This document shows, one piece after another, positions 1 to 6,939 of a stretch of 45,990 nt of DNA. The first letter of the stretch is position 1. Every line of letters starts with the position of its first letter. The translations under genes were made by a program, and so were the position numbers. Under the pieces are notes generated by a model that was given only the letters and a program-made list of their open reading frames with translations, had not been told where the DNA came from and did not search any database. Source of the stretch: an uncultured Oscillospiraceae bacterium (lineage in GTDB: Bacteria; Bacillota; Clostridia; Oscillospirales; Oscillospiraceae); the NCBI GenBank assembly GCA_934553255.1, contig CAKTEZ010000012.1:1-45990 (forward strand), read 5' to 3'.

Positions 1-1
1 C

Positions 2-292
2 GGTACGGTCTCCGAGCGCGGCAACTACCCCGGCTGGCAGTACGCACGCGATTCAAAGCTCCGCGAGCTGGTGCTTGGCGTCTACCGCGACCTTACCGGC
101 ACGGAGGGCAAGATCGATGCGACGCACGGCGGCTTGGAGTGCGGGCTTTTCATTGAGAAGATCCCCGGTCTCGACGCCATCTCCCTCGGGCCCGAGCTGC
201 ACGATGTCCACTCCGTGCGCGAGCGGCTGAGCGTGCCCTCCACCGAGCGCGTCTACGAGCTGGTGCGCGAGGTCCTGCGCCGCAGCAGGTAA
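2..292 (+). CDS. pepD: aminoacyl-histidine dipeptidase (PepD family), C-terminal fragment
   Basis: This is the last 96 residues of a gene that begins before the window; the reading frame is open from base 2 to the TAA at 290-292. The segment ATHGGLECGLF followed by PGLDAISLGPELHDVHS and ERLSVPS is the typical C-terminal signature of the M20-family cytosolic dipeptidases (PepD, beta-Ala-His dipeptidase), which hydrolyse dipeptides such as Xaa-His in a di-zinc site; the His and Glu of HGGLECG belong to the metal and substrate site in this family. No clear intrinsic terminator follows. The family call is secure for the visible part. Catalytic residues further upstream cannot be checked. Confidence 0.85.
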   Translation, partial: GTVSERGNYPGWQYARDSKLRELVLGVYRDLTGTEGKIDATHGGLECGLFIEKIPGLDAISLGPELHDVHSVRERLSVPSTERVYELVREVLRRSR

Positions 293-464
293 GCCGAAAA
301 CCCTGCGGGCATAAATATTCCGTTAAACGATCGTTTCCTGTTTTTTTATCTTCCTTCGCAGGATCTGCAGCGTATAAACAGTCGTTTGGATGGTAAATTC
401 CCACAAGGTCGAGAGGATTTTCGGCGCAAGATTGTCGAGAATTTGAGAACTGTTCCGCGGGGGC
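293..464. other. non-coding gap after pepD, no recognisable feature
   Basis: This AT-richer gap holds no credible gene on either strand. It contains the short palindrome AAACGATCGTTT (327-338) and a T-rich run at about 342-350, but the palindrome has no loop, so it does not make a convincing terminator. Nothing else is seen before the promoter at 465. Confidence 0.5.
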
Positions 465-493
465 TTGACATTTGCGCGCCGCCGTAGTATCTT
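465..493 (+). promoter_or_regulatory. sigma-A-type promoter of the lysine riboswitch RNA
   Basis: TTGACA (465-470), a 17-bp spacer and TATCTT (488-493) lie immediately before the riboswitch, placing the transcription start at about 500. It drives the leader independently of pepD. Confidence 0.65.
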
Positions 494-524
494 CACGTCA
501 ACAATTGAATAGGCTCAATTCAGT

Positions 525-697
525 TGAGCGAGATAGAGGCGCGGCCGACAAGAGTACCGAGTCCGTACGGAGCAGAGATCCGGGACAAAGGGAAAGGGGA
601 AGCCGCCGAAGTGGGGAACGGTTCCTGTGCCGTTTTCTGCTGGCTCGTCGGAGAAGATCCGTCGGACTGTCACAATTTGTGGAGCGCTATCGAAGAG
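525..697 (+). promoter_or_regulatory. lysine riboswitch (L-box)
   Basis: The sequence matches the L-box core in order: GATAGAGGCGCG at the 5' side of P1 and P2 (532-543), AAGAGTA (550-556), AAAGGGGAAGCCGCCGAAG (594-612), GGACTGTCAC (664-673) and GGAGCGCTATC (681-691) closing P1, with GATAG (532-536) pairing CTATC (687-691). This is the arrangement of the lysC leader of Bacillus subtilis. Lysine binding would stabilise P1 and allow the terminator at 746-787 to form. The odd point is its target. No lysine biosynthesis or transport gene follows; the next gene is the TagA-type glycosyltransferase at 958, which has its own promoter. Confidence 0.88.
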
Positions 698-745
698 TCG
701 GCAAGCCGTTTTCGGTTTTGCCGGTATTGCAGATTAATCTCCACC

Positions 746-787
746 AAGAAAAAGCCTTGAAACCGTATGGTTTCAAGGTTTTTTCTT
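746..787 (+). terminator. intrinsic terminator of the lysine riboswitch
   Basis: CCTTGAAACC (755-764) pairs perfectly with GGTTTCAAGG (769-778) around a GTAT loop and is followed by TTTTTTCTT. The preceding AAGAAAAA can extend the stem against the T-tract. It is the expression platform expected for an L-box that switches by premature termination. Confidence 0.85.
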
Positions 788-891
788 GTCTATAACAGAT
801 TGCTTAGATCCGGATGATACGCGACGGATCGCTTTTGCGGAGGCCCTGGAACGCAGTTGCCCGCAAAATTATGAAGTTTTTGCGTTTCCTG

Positions 892-921
892 TTGCACACC
901 GCGGGACAGGCGTGGTATACT
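892..921 (+). promoter_or_regulatory. promoter of tagA-tmk
   Basis: TTGCAC (892-897), an 18-bp spacer and TATACT (916-921) lie 37 bp before the tagA start and downstream of the riboswitch terminator. The glycosyltransferase gene can therefore be transcribed without read-through from the riboswitch. Confidence 0.6.
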
Positions 922-957
922 AAATTTGTTCCGATTTTGGTAAAATGAGGCGAAGCT

Positions 958-1680
958 ATGCGAGTGGATATCCTTGGCGTTGGGTTCGACAATGTAACGA
1001 TGGAGGAGGCCGTGGCGCGCGGCTGCGAGCTGCTGGAGCAGGAGGGCGCGCACTATGTCGTGACCCCCAACCCCGAGATCGTGGAGAGCTGCCGCGTGGA
1101 CGAAGCGGCCATGGCCGCCGTGAACGGGGCGGACCTTGTACTGCCCGACGGAATCGGCATCCTCTACGGCGCGAAGCTGCTGCACACGCCGCTCAAGTCC
1201 CGCGTGCCGGGCATCGAGTTCGGCACGGCGATGCTTGAGCATTGCGCGAAAGCGGGGAAGTCCGTTTTCCTTTTCGGCGCGAAGCCGGGGGTGGCAGAGC
1301 AGGCGGCGGAGAGACTCTGCGCGCGCTTTGCGGGGCTTCGCATCGCCGGAACGCACGACGGTTATTTTGCCGACGCGGAGTCGGCGGATATTGCCGCGGA
1401 GATCCGCGCCGCCGACGCGGATATGGCGCTCGTCTGCCTCGGCGCGCCGAAGCAGGAAAAGTGGATGGCGCAGTATGGCGCGGCCACAGGCGCGCGGCTT
1501 CTGCTGGGACTCGGCGGCTCGCTGGACGTGTTCGCGGGCGTGGCGCGGCGCGCACCGGAGTTTTACTGCAAACACAATTTGGAGTGGTTTTACCGGCTTG
1601 TCAAAAATCCGTCCCGCGCGGGACGCATGATGAAGCTGCCGCTCTTTTTAGTTCATGTGGCGGGGGAGAAGAGGAAATGA
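958..1680 (+). CDS. tagA: WecG/TagA/CpsF-family glycosyltransferase
   Basis: The 240-aa protein transfers an N-acetylmannosamine-type sugar from a UDP donor to a lipid-linked acceptor such as undecaprenyl-PP-GlcNAc at the inner face of the membrane, an early step of wall teichoic acid or other surface glycan synthesis. The GT26 signature is complete: VVTPNPEIV (about residues 34-42), LVLPDGIGILYGAKLL (about 60-75), RVPGIEFG (about 81-88), LFGAKPGVAEQAAERL, GTHDGYF, LGAPKQEKWM and GLGGSLDVFAG, then LEWFYRL near the C-terminus. The length is normal for the family. GAGGCGAAG sits just before the ATG. Its stop overlaps the tmk start (ATGA), so the two are translationally coupled. No other teichoic acid gene is visible nearby, so the exact glycan is not known. 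Confidence 0.9.
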   Translation: MRVDILGVGFDNVTMEEAVARGCELLEQEGAHYVVTPNPEIVESCRVDEAAMAAVNGADLVLPDGIGILYGAKLLHTPLKSRVPGIEFGTAMLEHCAKAGKSVFLFGAKPGVAEQAAERLCARFAGLRIAGTHDGYFADAESADIAAEIRAADADMALVCLGAPKQEKWMAQYGAATGARLLLGLGGSLDVFAGVARRAPEFYCKHNLEWFYRLVKNPSRAGRMMKLPLFLVHVAGEKRK

Positions 1681-2345
1681 CGCGGGGAAAGCTCATCGTA
1701 TTTGAGGGAACGGACGGCTCGGGCAAGGCTACGCAGTCGCGCCTGCTTTACGAGCGGCTGCTGCGCGAGGGCGTGGACTGCCGCAAGCTGGATTTCCCGC
1801 GCTATGGCGAAAAGTCCGCCGCGCTCATCGAGCTGTATCTCAGCGGCGCGTTCGGCACGCATCCGAGCGATGTGAACGCTTACGCGGCATCGACCTTTTT
1901 CTCGGTGGATCGCTACGCCTCCTACAAGCAGGACTGGGGCGACTACTATGAGGCGGGGGGGCTGCTCATTTCCGACCGCTACACGACCTCCAACGCCGTG
2001 CATCAGGCGTCCAAGCTGCCGGACGGCGAGCGGGAGAAATTTCTCGACTGGCTCTTCGGCTTTGAATACGGGCTTCTGGGGCTTCCGGAGCCGTCGCTCG
2101 TCTTTTACCTTGACGTGCCTACCGAACTGACCGAGCAGATGATGCGAAAGCGCGAGCAGGCGACCCATACCACCGCCGACATTCACGAGGCGGACGAAGC
2201 ATATCTGCGCGAGTGCCGCGCGAACGCGGCGAAGGTCGCGGAGCGCTGCGCGTGGCAGCGCGTCGACTGCGCCCGCGGCGGAGCGCTGCGGGGCATCGAT
2301 GAGATCCATGAGGAGATCTACGCGCGCGTCAAGGCGCTGCTCTGA
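1677..2345 (+). CDS. tmk: thymidylate kinase (dTMP kinase)
   Basis: This 222-aa P-loop kinase phosphorylates dTMP to dTDP with ATP, supplying dTTP for DNA synthesis. The P-loop GTDGSGKATQ is at residues 11-20, and the conserved DRY at SDRYTTSNAVHQ (about residue 100) is the dTMP-binding region. A LID-like basic segment (MMRKREQ, about 155-161) follows. The start is the ATG at 1677, which overlaps the tagA stop by four bases; a longer in-frame upstream extension would run through tagA and is not credible. In this family the last residue before TTQ is usually Thr (GKTTQ); here it is Ala, a mild deviation that still preserves the Lys and the final Thr of the P-loop. Confidence 0.88.
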   Translation: MTRGKLIVFEGTDGSGKATQSRLLYERLLREGVDCRKLDFPRYGEKSAALIELYLSGAFGTHPSDVNAYAASTFFSVDRYASYKQDWGDYYEAGGLLISDRYTTSNAVHQASKLPDGEREKFLDWLFGFEYGLLGLPEPSLVFYLDVPTELTEQMMRKREQATHTTADIHEADEAYLRECRANAAKVAERCAWQRVDCARGGALRGIDEIHEEIYARVKALL

Positions 2346-2371
2346 GAGGCTTGGCCGATCGGCGGCGCGTG

Positions 2372-2392
2372 AAAAGGGACGCGGAGCGTCCC
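2372..2392 (-). terminator. terminator of the small Cys-rich gene
   Basis: GGGACGC and GCGTCCC (2376-2382 and 2386-2392) form a 7-bp stem with a 3-nt loop. Read on the minus strand it is followed by TTTT. It lies downstream of the minus-strand gene at 2419-2547 and also near the end of tmk. The T-tract is short. Confidence 0.5.
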
Positions 2393-2418
2393 ATCTTCAC
2401 AGGAGGGTCGGTGTTTGC

Positions 2419-2547
2419 TCAACAGCAGCAGTTGCTGTTGCTGCTGTTGCTGCACCCGCAGCCGTTGCCGCAGCCGCCGCAGCCGAACAGGATCAGGATG
2501 ATGATCAGGATCAGCCAGACGCAGGAGCAGTCATTGTTGTTGCACAT
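2419..2547 (-). CDS. small Cys-rich membrane-associated protein (chorion class high-cysteine HCB type)
   Basis: A 42-residue protein begins at the ATG at 2547 with GAGGTG eight bases upstream. It has a short polar start (MCNNNDCSC), a very hydrophobic segment VWLILIIILILF (residues 10-21), then a tail of Gly, Asn and Cys (GCGGCGNGCGC, SNSSNSN, CCC). Eleven of its 42 residues are cysteine. This composition matches the tiny proteins annotated in clostridial genomes as chorion class high-cysteine HCB protein 13 and resembles the Gly/Cys-rich YjcZ-like spore peptides. The function is unknown; a spore-coat or membrane role is an inference. CATAGGATA on the minus strand at 2582-2590 resembles a sporulation sigma-factor -10 element, but no matching -35 is evident. 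Confidence 0.7.
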   Translation of the reverse strand: MCNNNDCSCVWLILIIILILFGCGGCGNGCGCSNSSNSNCCC

Positions 2548-2662
2548 TCACATTTCACCTCGCTTCAATCTTGCTCTGCACTATCCTATGGCGCGGCAGG
2601 GAAAATAGAAACTTGACCACCGAAAAATCTTCGGAAAGTTCAAAAAAGGAGTACCGTTTTTT

Positions 2663-3835
2663 ATGGATCATGAGGAAAAATACAATACCGCGCGATGGGA
2701 TGCGGAGCAGGTGCGCCGTGAGCCGCATACGCACGCGTCCGGCGCGGCGGGCGCGGAGCGCCGTCGGCGCAACCGGCGCAAGGGACGGGCGCGCCGCCTT
2801 CTGCTGTGGGCGATCTTTGTAGTGACCGTTTCCGCCATTCTGGCGGGGGTCGGCTGGCTGCTGGCGAACGACCTGTGCGCGTTCAATAAAGAGCCGCTCA
2901 CCGCGACGGTCGAGGTCACAAAGGACGACGATCTGAACTCCATCGCGACCAAACTCAAGGACGAGGGGCTGATCGAGTACAAGTGGTTCTTTAAGTTCTT
3001 CGGTCGTGTGCGCCATGCGGAGGACAAGATCGGCATCGGCACCTACGAGCTGAACACCGACATGGATTACAACGCGCTTATTCAGGGCATGAGCAACCGC
3101 AACGCTACCATCAACGCCGAGACGGTGCGCGTCTCCATTCCGGAGGGCTACAGCGTGCGGCAGATCGTGTCGCTGCTGGCGAAATACGGCGTCAGCACCG
3201 AGGAGGATCTGCTCGCCGCGGTGGAGAACGGGACCTACGATTACACCTTCCTCAACAGCGACCGCAAGGGCATTGCCAAGTTGGAGGGCTACCTCTTCCC
3301 AGATACCTACGAGTTCTTCGTGAACGAAAATCCGGAACACGCCATCCGCCGCCTGCTGGACAACTTCACCGCCAAGATGGATGAGGAGCTTATGTCGCAG
3401 GTCGAGGCGTCCGGCTATTCGCTCGACCAGATCATTACGATCGCGTCGCTGATCGAAAAGGAAACGGACGGCGCCGACCGCACGAAGATCGCCTCCGTTA
3501 TCTACAACCGCCTGAAAAACGTGGGCGAAACCTACCACAAGCTGGAGATCGACGCCGCCGTGATCTACGGTCTCGGCTACGCGAACGGCGAGAGCTATGC
3601 CGGCCCCCTGACGCAAAGCGATCTGGAGAAGGACACGCCCTACAACCTGCGTCTGCACGAGGGACTGCCGCCCACGGCGATCTGCAATCCGGGTCTTGCC
3701 TCCATCCGCGCGGCGGTGGAGCCTGCGGATACGAACTACTATTTCTACGCGCTCGGCAAGGACGGAGTGCATCACTTCTTCAAGACCTACCGCGAGCACG
3801 TCAGCTTCGTCAGCTCCGCACAGTACGGCGGCTGA
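2663..3835 (+). CDS. mltG: endolytic murein transglycosylase MltG (YceG-like)
   Basis: This 390-aa membrane protein cleaves nascent glycan strands and sets the end of peptidoglycan elongation on the outside of the membrane. Residues 1-45 are a charged cytoplasmic tail rich in Arg, about 46-68 form one membrane helix, and the rest is extracytoplasmic with a LysM-like part (about 80-150) and the YceG domain. Family motifs are present: LEGYLFPDTYEF, ASLIEKET with the catalytic Glu at residue 265, KIASVIYNRL, LPPTAICNPGLASI and a final KDGVHHFFKTYREH. AAGGAG lies 11 bp before the ATG. It is followed by a U32 protein, as in the yrrL-yrrM-yrrN-yrrO region of B. subtilis, where yrrL is mltG. The methyltransferase yrrM is missing here. 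Confidence 0.92.
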   Translation: MDHEEKYNTARWDAEQVRREPHTHASGAAGAERRRRNRRKGRARRLLLWAIFVVTVSAILAGVGWLLANDLCAFNKEPLTATVEVTKDDDLNSIATKLKDEGLIEYKWFFKFFGRVRHAEDKIGIGTYELNTDMDYNALIQGMSNRNATINAETVRVSIPEGYSVRQIVSLLAKYGVSTEEDLLAAVENGTYDYTFLNSDRKGIAKLEGYLFPDTYEFFVNENPEHAIRRLLDNFTAKMDEELMSQVEASGYSLDQIITIASLIEKETDGADRTKIASVIYNRLKNVGETYHKLEIDAAVIYGLGYANGESYAGPLTQSDLEKDTPYNLRLHEGLPPTAICNPGLASIRAAVEPADTNYYFYALGKDGVHHFFKTYREHVSFVSSAQYGG

Positions 3836-3845
3836 GAGCATTCCG

Positions 3846-3879
3846 AAAAGCAGCATGGCCTGCGGGCCATGCTGCTTTT
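3846..3879 (+). terminator. hairpin between mltG and the U32 gene
   Basis: A perfect 15-bp stem, AAAAGCAGCATGGCC with its complement, closes a TGCG loop and ends in TTTT. The T-tract is only four bases, so it may attenuate rather than end transcription into the U32 gene 18 bp downstream. Confidence 0.6.
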
Positions 3880-3896
3880 GAAAGAGAGGGAACACG

Positions 3897-5120
3897 ATGC
3901 GAAAGAAGCCCGAGCTGCTCGCTCCGGCGGGCGATATGGAAAAGCTGCGGATGGCGGTCCTCTACGGTGCGGATGCGGTGTACCTTGCGGGGACGAGCTT
4001 CGGTATGCGCTCGTTTGCGGGCAACTTTACCGCCGACGAGCTGCCGGAGGCCGTGCGCTTCGCACACGACCACGGCGTGCGCGTCCATGTAACGGTGAAT
4101 ACCATGCCGCGCAACGACGAGATCGCGCGTCTGCCGGAGCATTTGGAGCGGCTGAACGACCTCGGTGTGGACGCGCTCATTTTAGCCGACCTCGGCGCGT
4201 TCACGCTGGCGGGAAGGTACGCGCCGCGCTGCGAGCGCCATATCTCCACGCAGCAGAGCGTCGCCAACTACGAATGTGCGCGCTCGTGGTACGATTTAGG
4301 TGCGAAGCGCGTGGTCCTGGCAAGGGAAGTATCTTTACAGGAGATCCGCGAAATGCGGGCGAAGATCCCGCCCGAGTTGGAGCTGGAGACCTTCTGCCAC
4401 GGCGCGATGTGCGTAAGCTATTCGGGGCGCTGCCTGCTCAGCAATTACATGACGGGGCGCGACAGCAACCGCGGCGCCTGCGCCCAACCATGCCGCTATC
4501 AATATGCGCTGATGGAAGAGAAGCGCCCGGGAGAATACTTCCCCGTTTTTGAGGACGAAAAGGGGACCTATATCATGAACTCCCGCGATATGTGCATGAT
4601 CGGGCATCTCGACGACATCATGGACGCGGGCATCGACTGCATTAAGATCGAGGGGCGCGCCAAGAGCGAATATTACGCGGCCATTATCACGGGGGCGTAC
4701 CGCCATGTACTCGACGAGGTCGCGGCGGGGAAGGAGCCGGACCCCGTGTGGCTCGACGAGGTGGAGCATGTCAGCCACCGGCATTATTCCACCGGCTTTT
4801 ATTATGGTCAGCCGGGGCAGTATTACGACAATTCCCGCTACATCCGCGACTGGCAGGTCGTGGCGGTGGTCGAGGACTGCGACGAAAACGGCATGGCGAC
4901 GCTGAGCCTGCGGAACAAGTTCCGCGCGGGCGACACGGTGGAGATCGTGGGACCGGACTGCAAGCCGTTCTCCATGGCCGTACCCGAAATGCGGGACGCC
5001 GAGGGCTTCACGCTGCTCGAGCCAAAAAATCCGCGCATGGTCTTCACCATGCAGCTTCCGCATAGCGTGCCGCCGATGAGCTTCGTGCGCCATGCGGTCG
5101 ATCTGAGCGCAAAGGACTGA
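3897..5120 (+). CDS. U32-family protein, TrhP-like tRNA hydroxylation factor
   Basis: The 407-aa protein belongs to the peptidase U32 family. Bacterial members of the YegQ/TrhP branch do not act as general proteases but are needed for prephenate-dependent 5-hydroxyuridine formation in tRNA. The N-terminus KPELLAPAGDMEKLRMA and GADAVYLAG, the block HGAMCVSYSGRC followed by SNRGACAQPCR (about residues 163-200), and INSRD-like and IKIEGRAKS elements are classical U32 signatures; the clustered cysteines are probably Fe-S or metal ligands. A C-terminal beta-barrel-like part (about 320-400) completes the long form. The position directly after mltG matches the B. subtilis yrrL-yrrN/yrrO neighbourhood. 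The family is certain; the choice of TrhP over RlhA or another paralogue is inferred. Confidence 0.85.
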   Translation: MRKKPELLAPAGDMEKLRMAVLYGADAVYLAGTSFGMRSFAGNFTADELPEAVRFAHDHGVRVHVTVNTMPRNDEIARLPEHLERLNDLGVDALILADLGAFTLAGRYAPRCERHISTQQSVANYECARSWYDLGAKRVVLAREVSLQEIREMRAKIPPELELETFCHGAMCVSYSGRCLLSNYMTGRDSNRGACAQPCRYQYALMEEKRPGEYFPVFEDEKGTYIMNSRDMCMIGHLDDIMDAGIDCIKIEGRAKSEYYAAIITGAYRHVLDEVAAGKEPDPVWLDEVEHVSHRHYSTGFYYGQPGQYYDNSRYIRDWQVVAVVEDCDENGMATLSLRNKFRAGDTVEIVGPDCKPFSMAVPEMRDAEGFTLLEPKNPRMVFTMQLPHSVPPMSFVRHAVDLSAKD

Positions 5121-5131
5121 TGAAAAACAGG

Positions 5132-5172
5132 AAAAAAGCTGCCGCTATCGTCCGATAGCGGCAGCTTTTTTT
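5132..5172. terminator. bidirectional intrinsic terminator
   Basis: AAAAAAGCTGCCGCTATCG pairs with CGATAGCGGCAGCTTTTTTT around a 2-nt centre. The A and T tracts on both flanks make it work for both the plus-strand U32 gene and the minus-strand EamA gene that converge here. Confidence 0.9.
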
Positions 5173-5183
5173 GGAAATAGGGG

Positions 5184-6134
5184 TCAGATGCGCTGCTTTT
5201 TCTGCGCGATCAGCTCCGGCAGTATGGCGATGCCGGAGCCAAGCAGGAAGCACGCAATGCCGAGGAACATATTCGCCGTGATCTCCTCGTGCAGAAAGAC
5301 GAGTGCAAAGATGGGCGCGATCACCGGCTTGAGGAAAAAGATGAGCGACGCCTCGTGTGCGCTGGTCTTTTCCAGCGCCATCATGTGGCAGACATAGCCT
5401 GCCGCGGAGTTGACCGCGCAGATGTAGGCGAGCGCGGGCAGCGAGGAGAGCGGAATGCCGGAGAGCAGGGGAACATTCACGAAAATATCCAGTCCAAGCG
5501 AGGCAAACAGCCCGCCGACCGCCGCCGTGCGGCCAAGCAGCAGTACGAGCAGCAGCTCTGTCGAGCCGAAGAGAAAGCTGAAGCAGGTGACGGCGATGCT
5601 GCCGAAGCGCGCCGCGCGCTTCTTGCCGACCACGCTGTAGAGCGAAAACACCAACGCCGAGGCGATGGCGAGCAGCGCGCCGGTCGGGTCAAGCGAGGTG
5701 TGGAGCGGGTCGATGATGATAAGAACGGCCAGCAGCTCCAGCGCGAGGGCGATAATGTGATTGCGGCGGATATTCTCCCGAAGCAGGAAGTACGCCAGCA
5801 CGGTCACAAAAATGGGGTTGCAGGAAAAGATGATGGCGACGGCGGACGCCTTGGTGCAGGTCACCGCCATCTGGTAAAGCACCATCGAGAACGCCACGCA
5901 CAGAAAGCCGGTGAGCGCAAAGAAGCCGACATCGGCGCGCGTAAACGCCGCGCCCTTTTTCCGCATCGACCGCAGAGCAAACGGGATGAGGAGGAGACCG
6001 CCGACCAGAAAGCGCAGAACGGTGATCTGCATGGGCGCAAATAGGCCGTGAACGGCTTTGAGCATGACCTCCATCGTGCTGAAGATGACGGCGCAGAGGA
6101 CGATATAGATGTAACCGGAACAGGAGCGTTTCAT
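5184..6134 (-). CDS. EamA-family (DMT superfamily) transporter
   Basis: The 316-aa protein consists of two EamA repeats, each of about five membrane helices: residues about 7-140 and 155-310. The first repeat contains VMLKAVHGLFAPMQITVLRF and ASAVAIIFSCNPIFV, the second LLAIASALVFSLYSVVGKK and ASLIFFLKPVIAPIFALVFLHEEI, which is the standard two-repeat pattern with the PxxxxxxxxxxxxE ending. Members export amino acids, metabolites or nucleotide-sugar-type compounds from the cytoplasm; the substrate cannot be read from sequence. GAAGGAGGAAGCCC precedes the ATG. It is a single-gene unit divergent from the alanine T-box leader, so an amino acid substrate is possible but unsupported. Confidence 0.85.
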   Translation of the reverse strand: MKRSCSGYIYIVLCAVIFSTMEVMLKAVHGLFAPMQITVLRFLVGGLLLIPFALRSMRKKGAAFTRADVGFFALTGFLCVAFSMVLYQMAVTCTKASAVAIIFSCNPIFVTVLAYFLLRENIRRNHIIALALELLAVLIIIDPLHTSLDPTGALLAIASALVFSLYSVVGKKRAARFGSIAVTCFSFLFGSTELLLVLLLGRTAAVGGLFASLGLDIFVNVPLLSGIPLSSLPALAYICAVNSAAGYVCHMMALEKTSAHEASLIFFLKPVIAPIFALVFLHEEITANMFLGIACFLLGSGIAILPELIAQKKQRI

Positions 6135-6167
6135 GGGCTTCCTCCTTCTTGTGTGGAAAACAAAAGG

Positions 6168-6196
6168 AGTATACGCCGATCGCCGCCAAATTGCAA
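6168..6196 (-). promoter_or_regulatory. promoter of the EamA gene
   Basis: On the minus strand TTGCAA (6191-6196), a 17-bp spacer and TATACT (6168-6173) lie 34 bp before the start codon. It is back to back with the T-box promoter at 6205-6232. Confidence 0.65.
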
Positions 6197-6204
6197 GCGG
6201 GCGC

Positions 6205-6232
6205 TTGACAAAAGACGAAATTCGGATATAAT
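6205..6232 (+). promoter_or_regulatory. promoter of the alanine T-box leader
   Basis: Consensus TTGACA (6205-6210), a 16-bp spacer and a perfect TATAAT (6227-6232) put the start of transcription near 6239, just at the beginning of the T-box leader. Confidence 0.8.
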
Positions 6233-6239
6233 AACTGCG

Positions 6240-6462
6240 TGAAACGCGATGAGAAAGTCAGCCGTGCAGACGCGTCCGCAGCGAGAGGGAATTGGTGAAA
6301 GCCCTCGGCATACGAGGCACGGCAGCCGCTTTTGAGCAGTCCGCGACGAGCGGAACGCTTCGTCCCCGTTACCGGACGGCTAAGACGCTCCCCGACGGGG
6401 AGATAATTAGGGTGGTACCGTGAAGCATGGCTTCGCCCCTATTTCGGGGCGGAGCCTTTTTT
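6240..6462 (+). promoter_or_regulatory. T-box leader, alanine-specific
   Basis: The leader carries the hallmark T-box AATTAGGGTGGTACCGTG (6405-6422), which forms the antiterminator, and an intrinsic terminator right after it. The stem I distal part GAGAGGGAATTGGTGAAAG (about 6282-6300) is typical. On the 3' side of stem I the consecutive triplets GCA and GCC (6322-6327) precede CTTTTGAG; both are Ala codons, so the specifier reads Ala either way. The TGGT in the antiterminator bulge pairs with an ACCA tRNA end, as expected for tRNA-Ala. Uncharged tRNA-Ala would therefore switch on the lipoprotein gene and alaS downstream. Confidence 0.9.
6429..6462 (+). terminator. T-box intrinsic terminator
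   Basis: GGCTTCGCCCC and GGGGCGGAGCC form a strong stem with one or two mismatches and end in TTTTTT (6457-6462). It competes with the T-box antiterminator. Confidence 0.85.
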
Positions 6463-6477
6463 GATCGGCAAAGAGAG

Positions 6478-6906
6478 GTGAAGAAGATCAAGAAGAGAAT
6501 ATGCCTGCCGCTTGCGGCAATCATTCTGCTTTTGCTTTGCACGGCGTGCGCGGTAAAGGGAAATGCCTTGCCGGACGGAATGGAGGAGGACACGGTGCTG
6601 CTCGCCGGTCTTGGCGTGATGCGTGAACTGACGGACGGCGAATACGAGAGCGTCTACGAGTCCCTGCGCGCCGATGTGCGCGAGCAGACGACGGCGGAGG
6701 CCATCGGTCAGCTGATGGAGACGGCGGCGGACAGACTTGGCGCGGCGGGTGATGTGACCGATACGCTCGTCACCGGCGTGACGGACACCGACGAGCCGCA
6801 CGCCATCGCGGTCATCCGGCGCAAATACGAGAAAAAGAGCGTCTATTTCCGCATCGCTTATGATACAGAAATGCAGCTCATCGGTTTGGAGATCAAAAGA
6901 AAGTAA
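6478..6906 (+). CDS. putative lipoprotein, DUF3887-like
   Basis: The protein is about 142 residues if it starts at the GTG at 6478, which sits just after AAAGAGAG and the T-box terminator; upstream extensions would run back into the terminator. The spacing of this RBS is tight, so the start is uncertain. It opens with KKIKKRICLPLAAIILLLL and CTACAVKG, a basic start, hydrophobic core and a lipobox-like CTAC, so a lipid-anchored Cys is probable although Cys at -3 is unusual. The mature part is small and acidic, with a GEYESVYESL helix and a beta-rich end (KSVYFRIAYDTEMQLIGLEIK) that resembles DUF3887 proteins. Its function is unknown. It lies between the Ala T-box and alaS, 33 bp before alaS, so it is presumably induced by alanine starvation. 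Confidence 0.7.
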   Translation: MKKIKKRICLPLAAIILLLLCTACAVKGNALPDGMEEDTVLLAGLGVMRELTDGEYESVYESLRADVREQTTAEAIGQLMETAADRLGAAGDVTDTLVTGVTDTDEPHAIAVIRRKYEKKSVYFRIAYDTEMQLIGLEIKRK

Positions 6907-6939
6907 ATCAAATTTATCATACAAAAGGAGAAATCAACT

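Noticed and set aside
327..338. AAACGATCGTTT palindrome as terminator or operator
   Set aside because: It has no loop and only a loose T-rich region nearby, with no gene that would need an operator here.
524..760. Small open frame inside the lysine riboswitch
   Set aside because: It covers the conserved aptamer and terminator sequences, which explain the base pattern; no RBS stands before it.
1242..1676. Upstream extension of tmk
   Set aside because: It is an overlapping frame inside tagA; the P-loop starts right after the ATG at 1677, which also overlaps the tagA stop as is usual for coupled genes.
2421..2457. CAG/TTG/CTG trinucleotide run like a microsatellite
   Set aside because: It is explained by codons for Ser, Asn and Cys in the small minus-strand protein.
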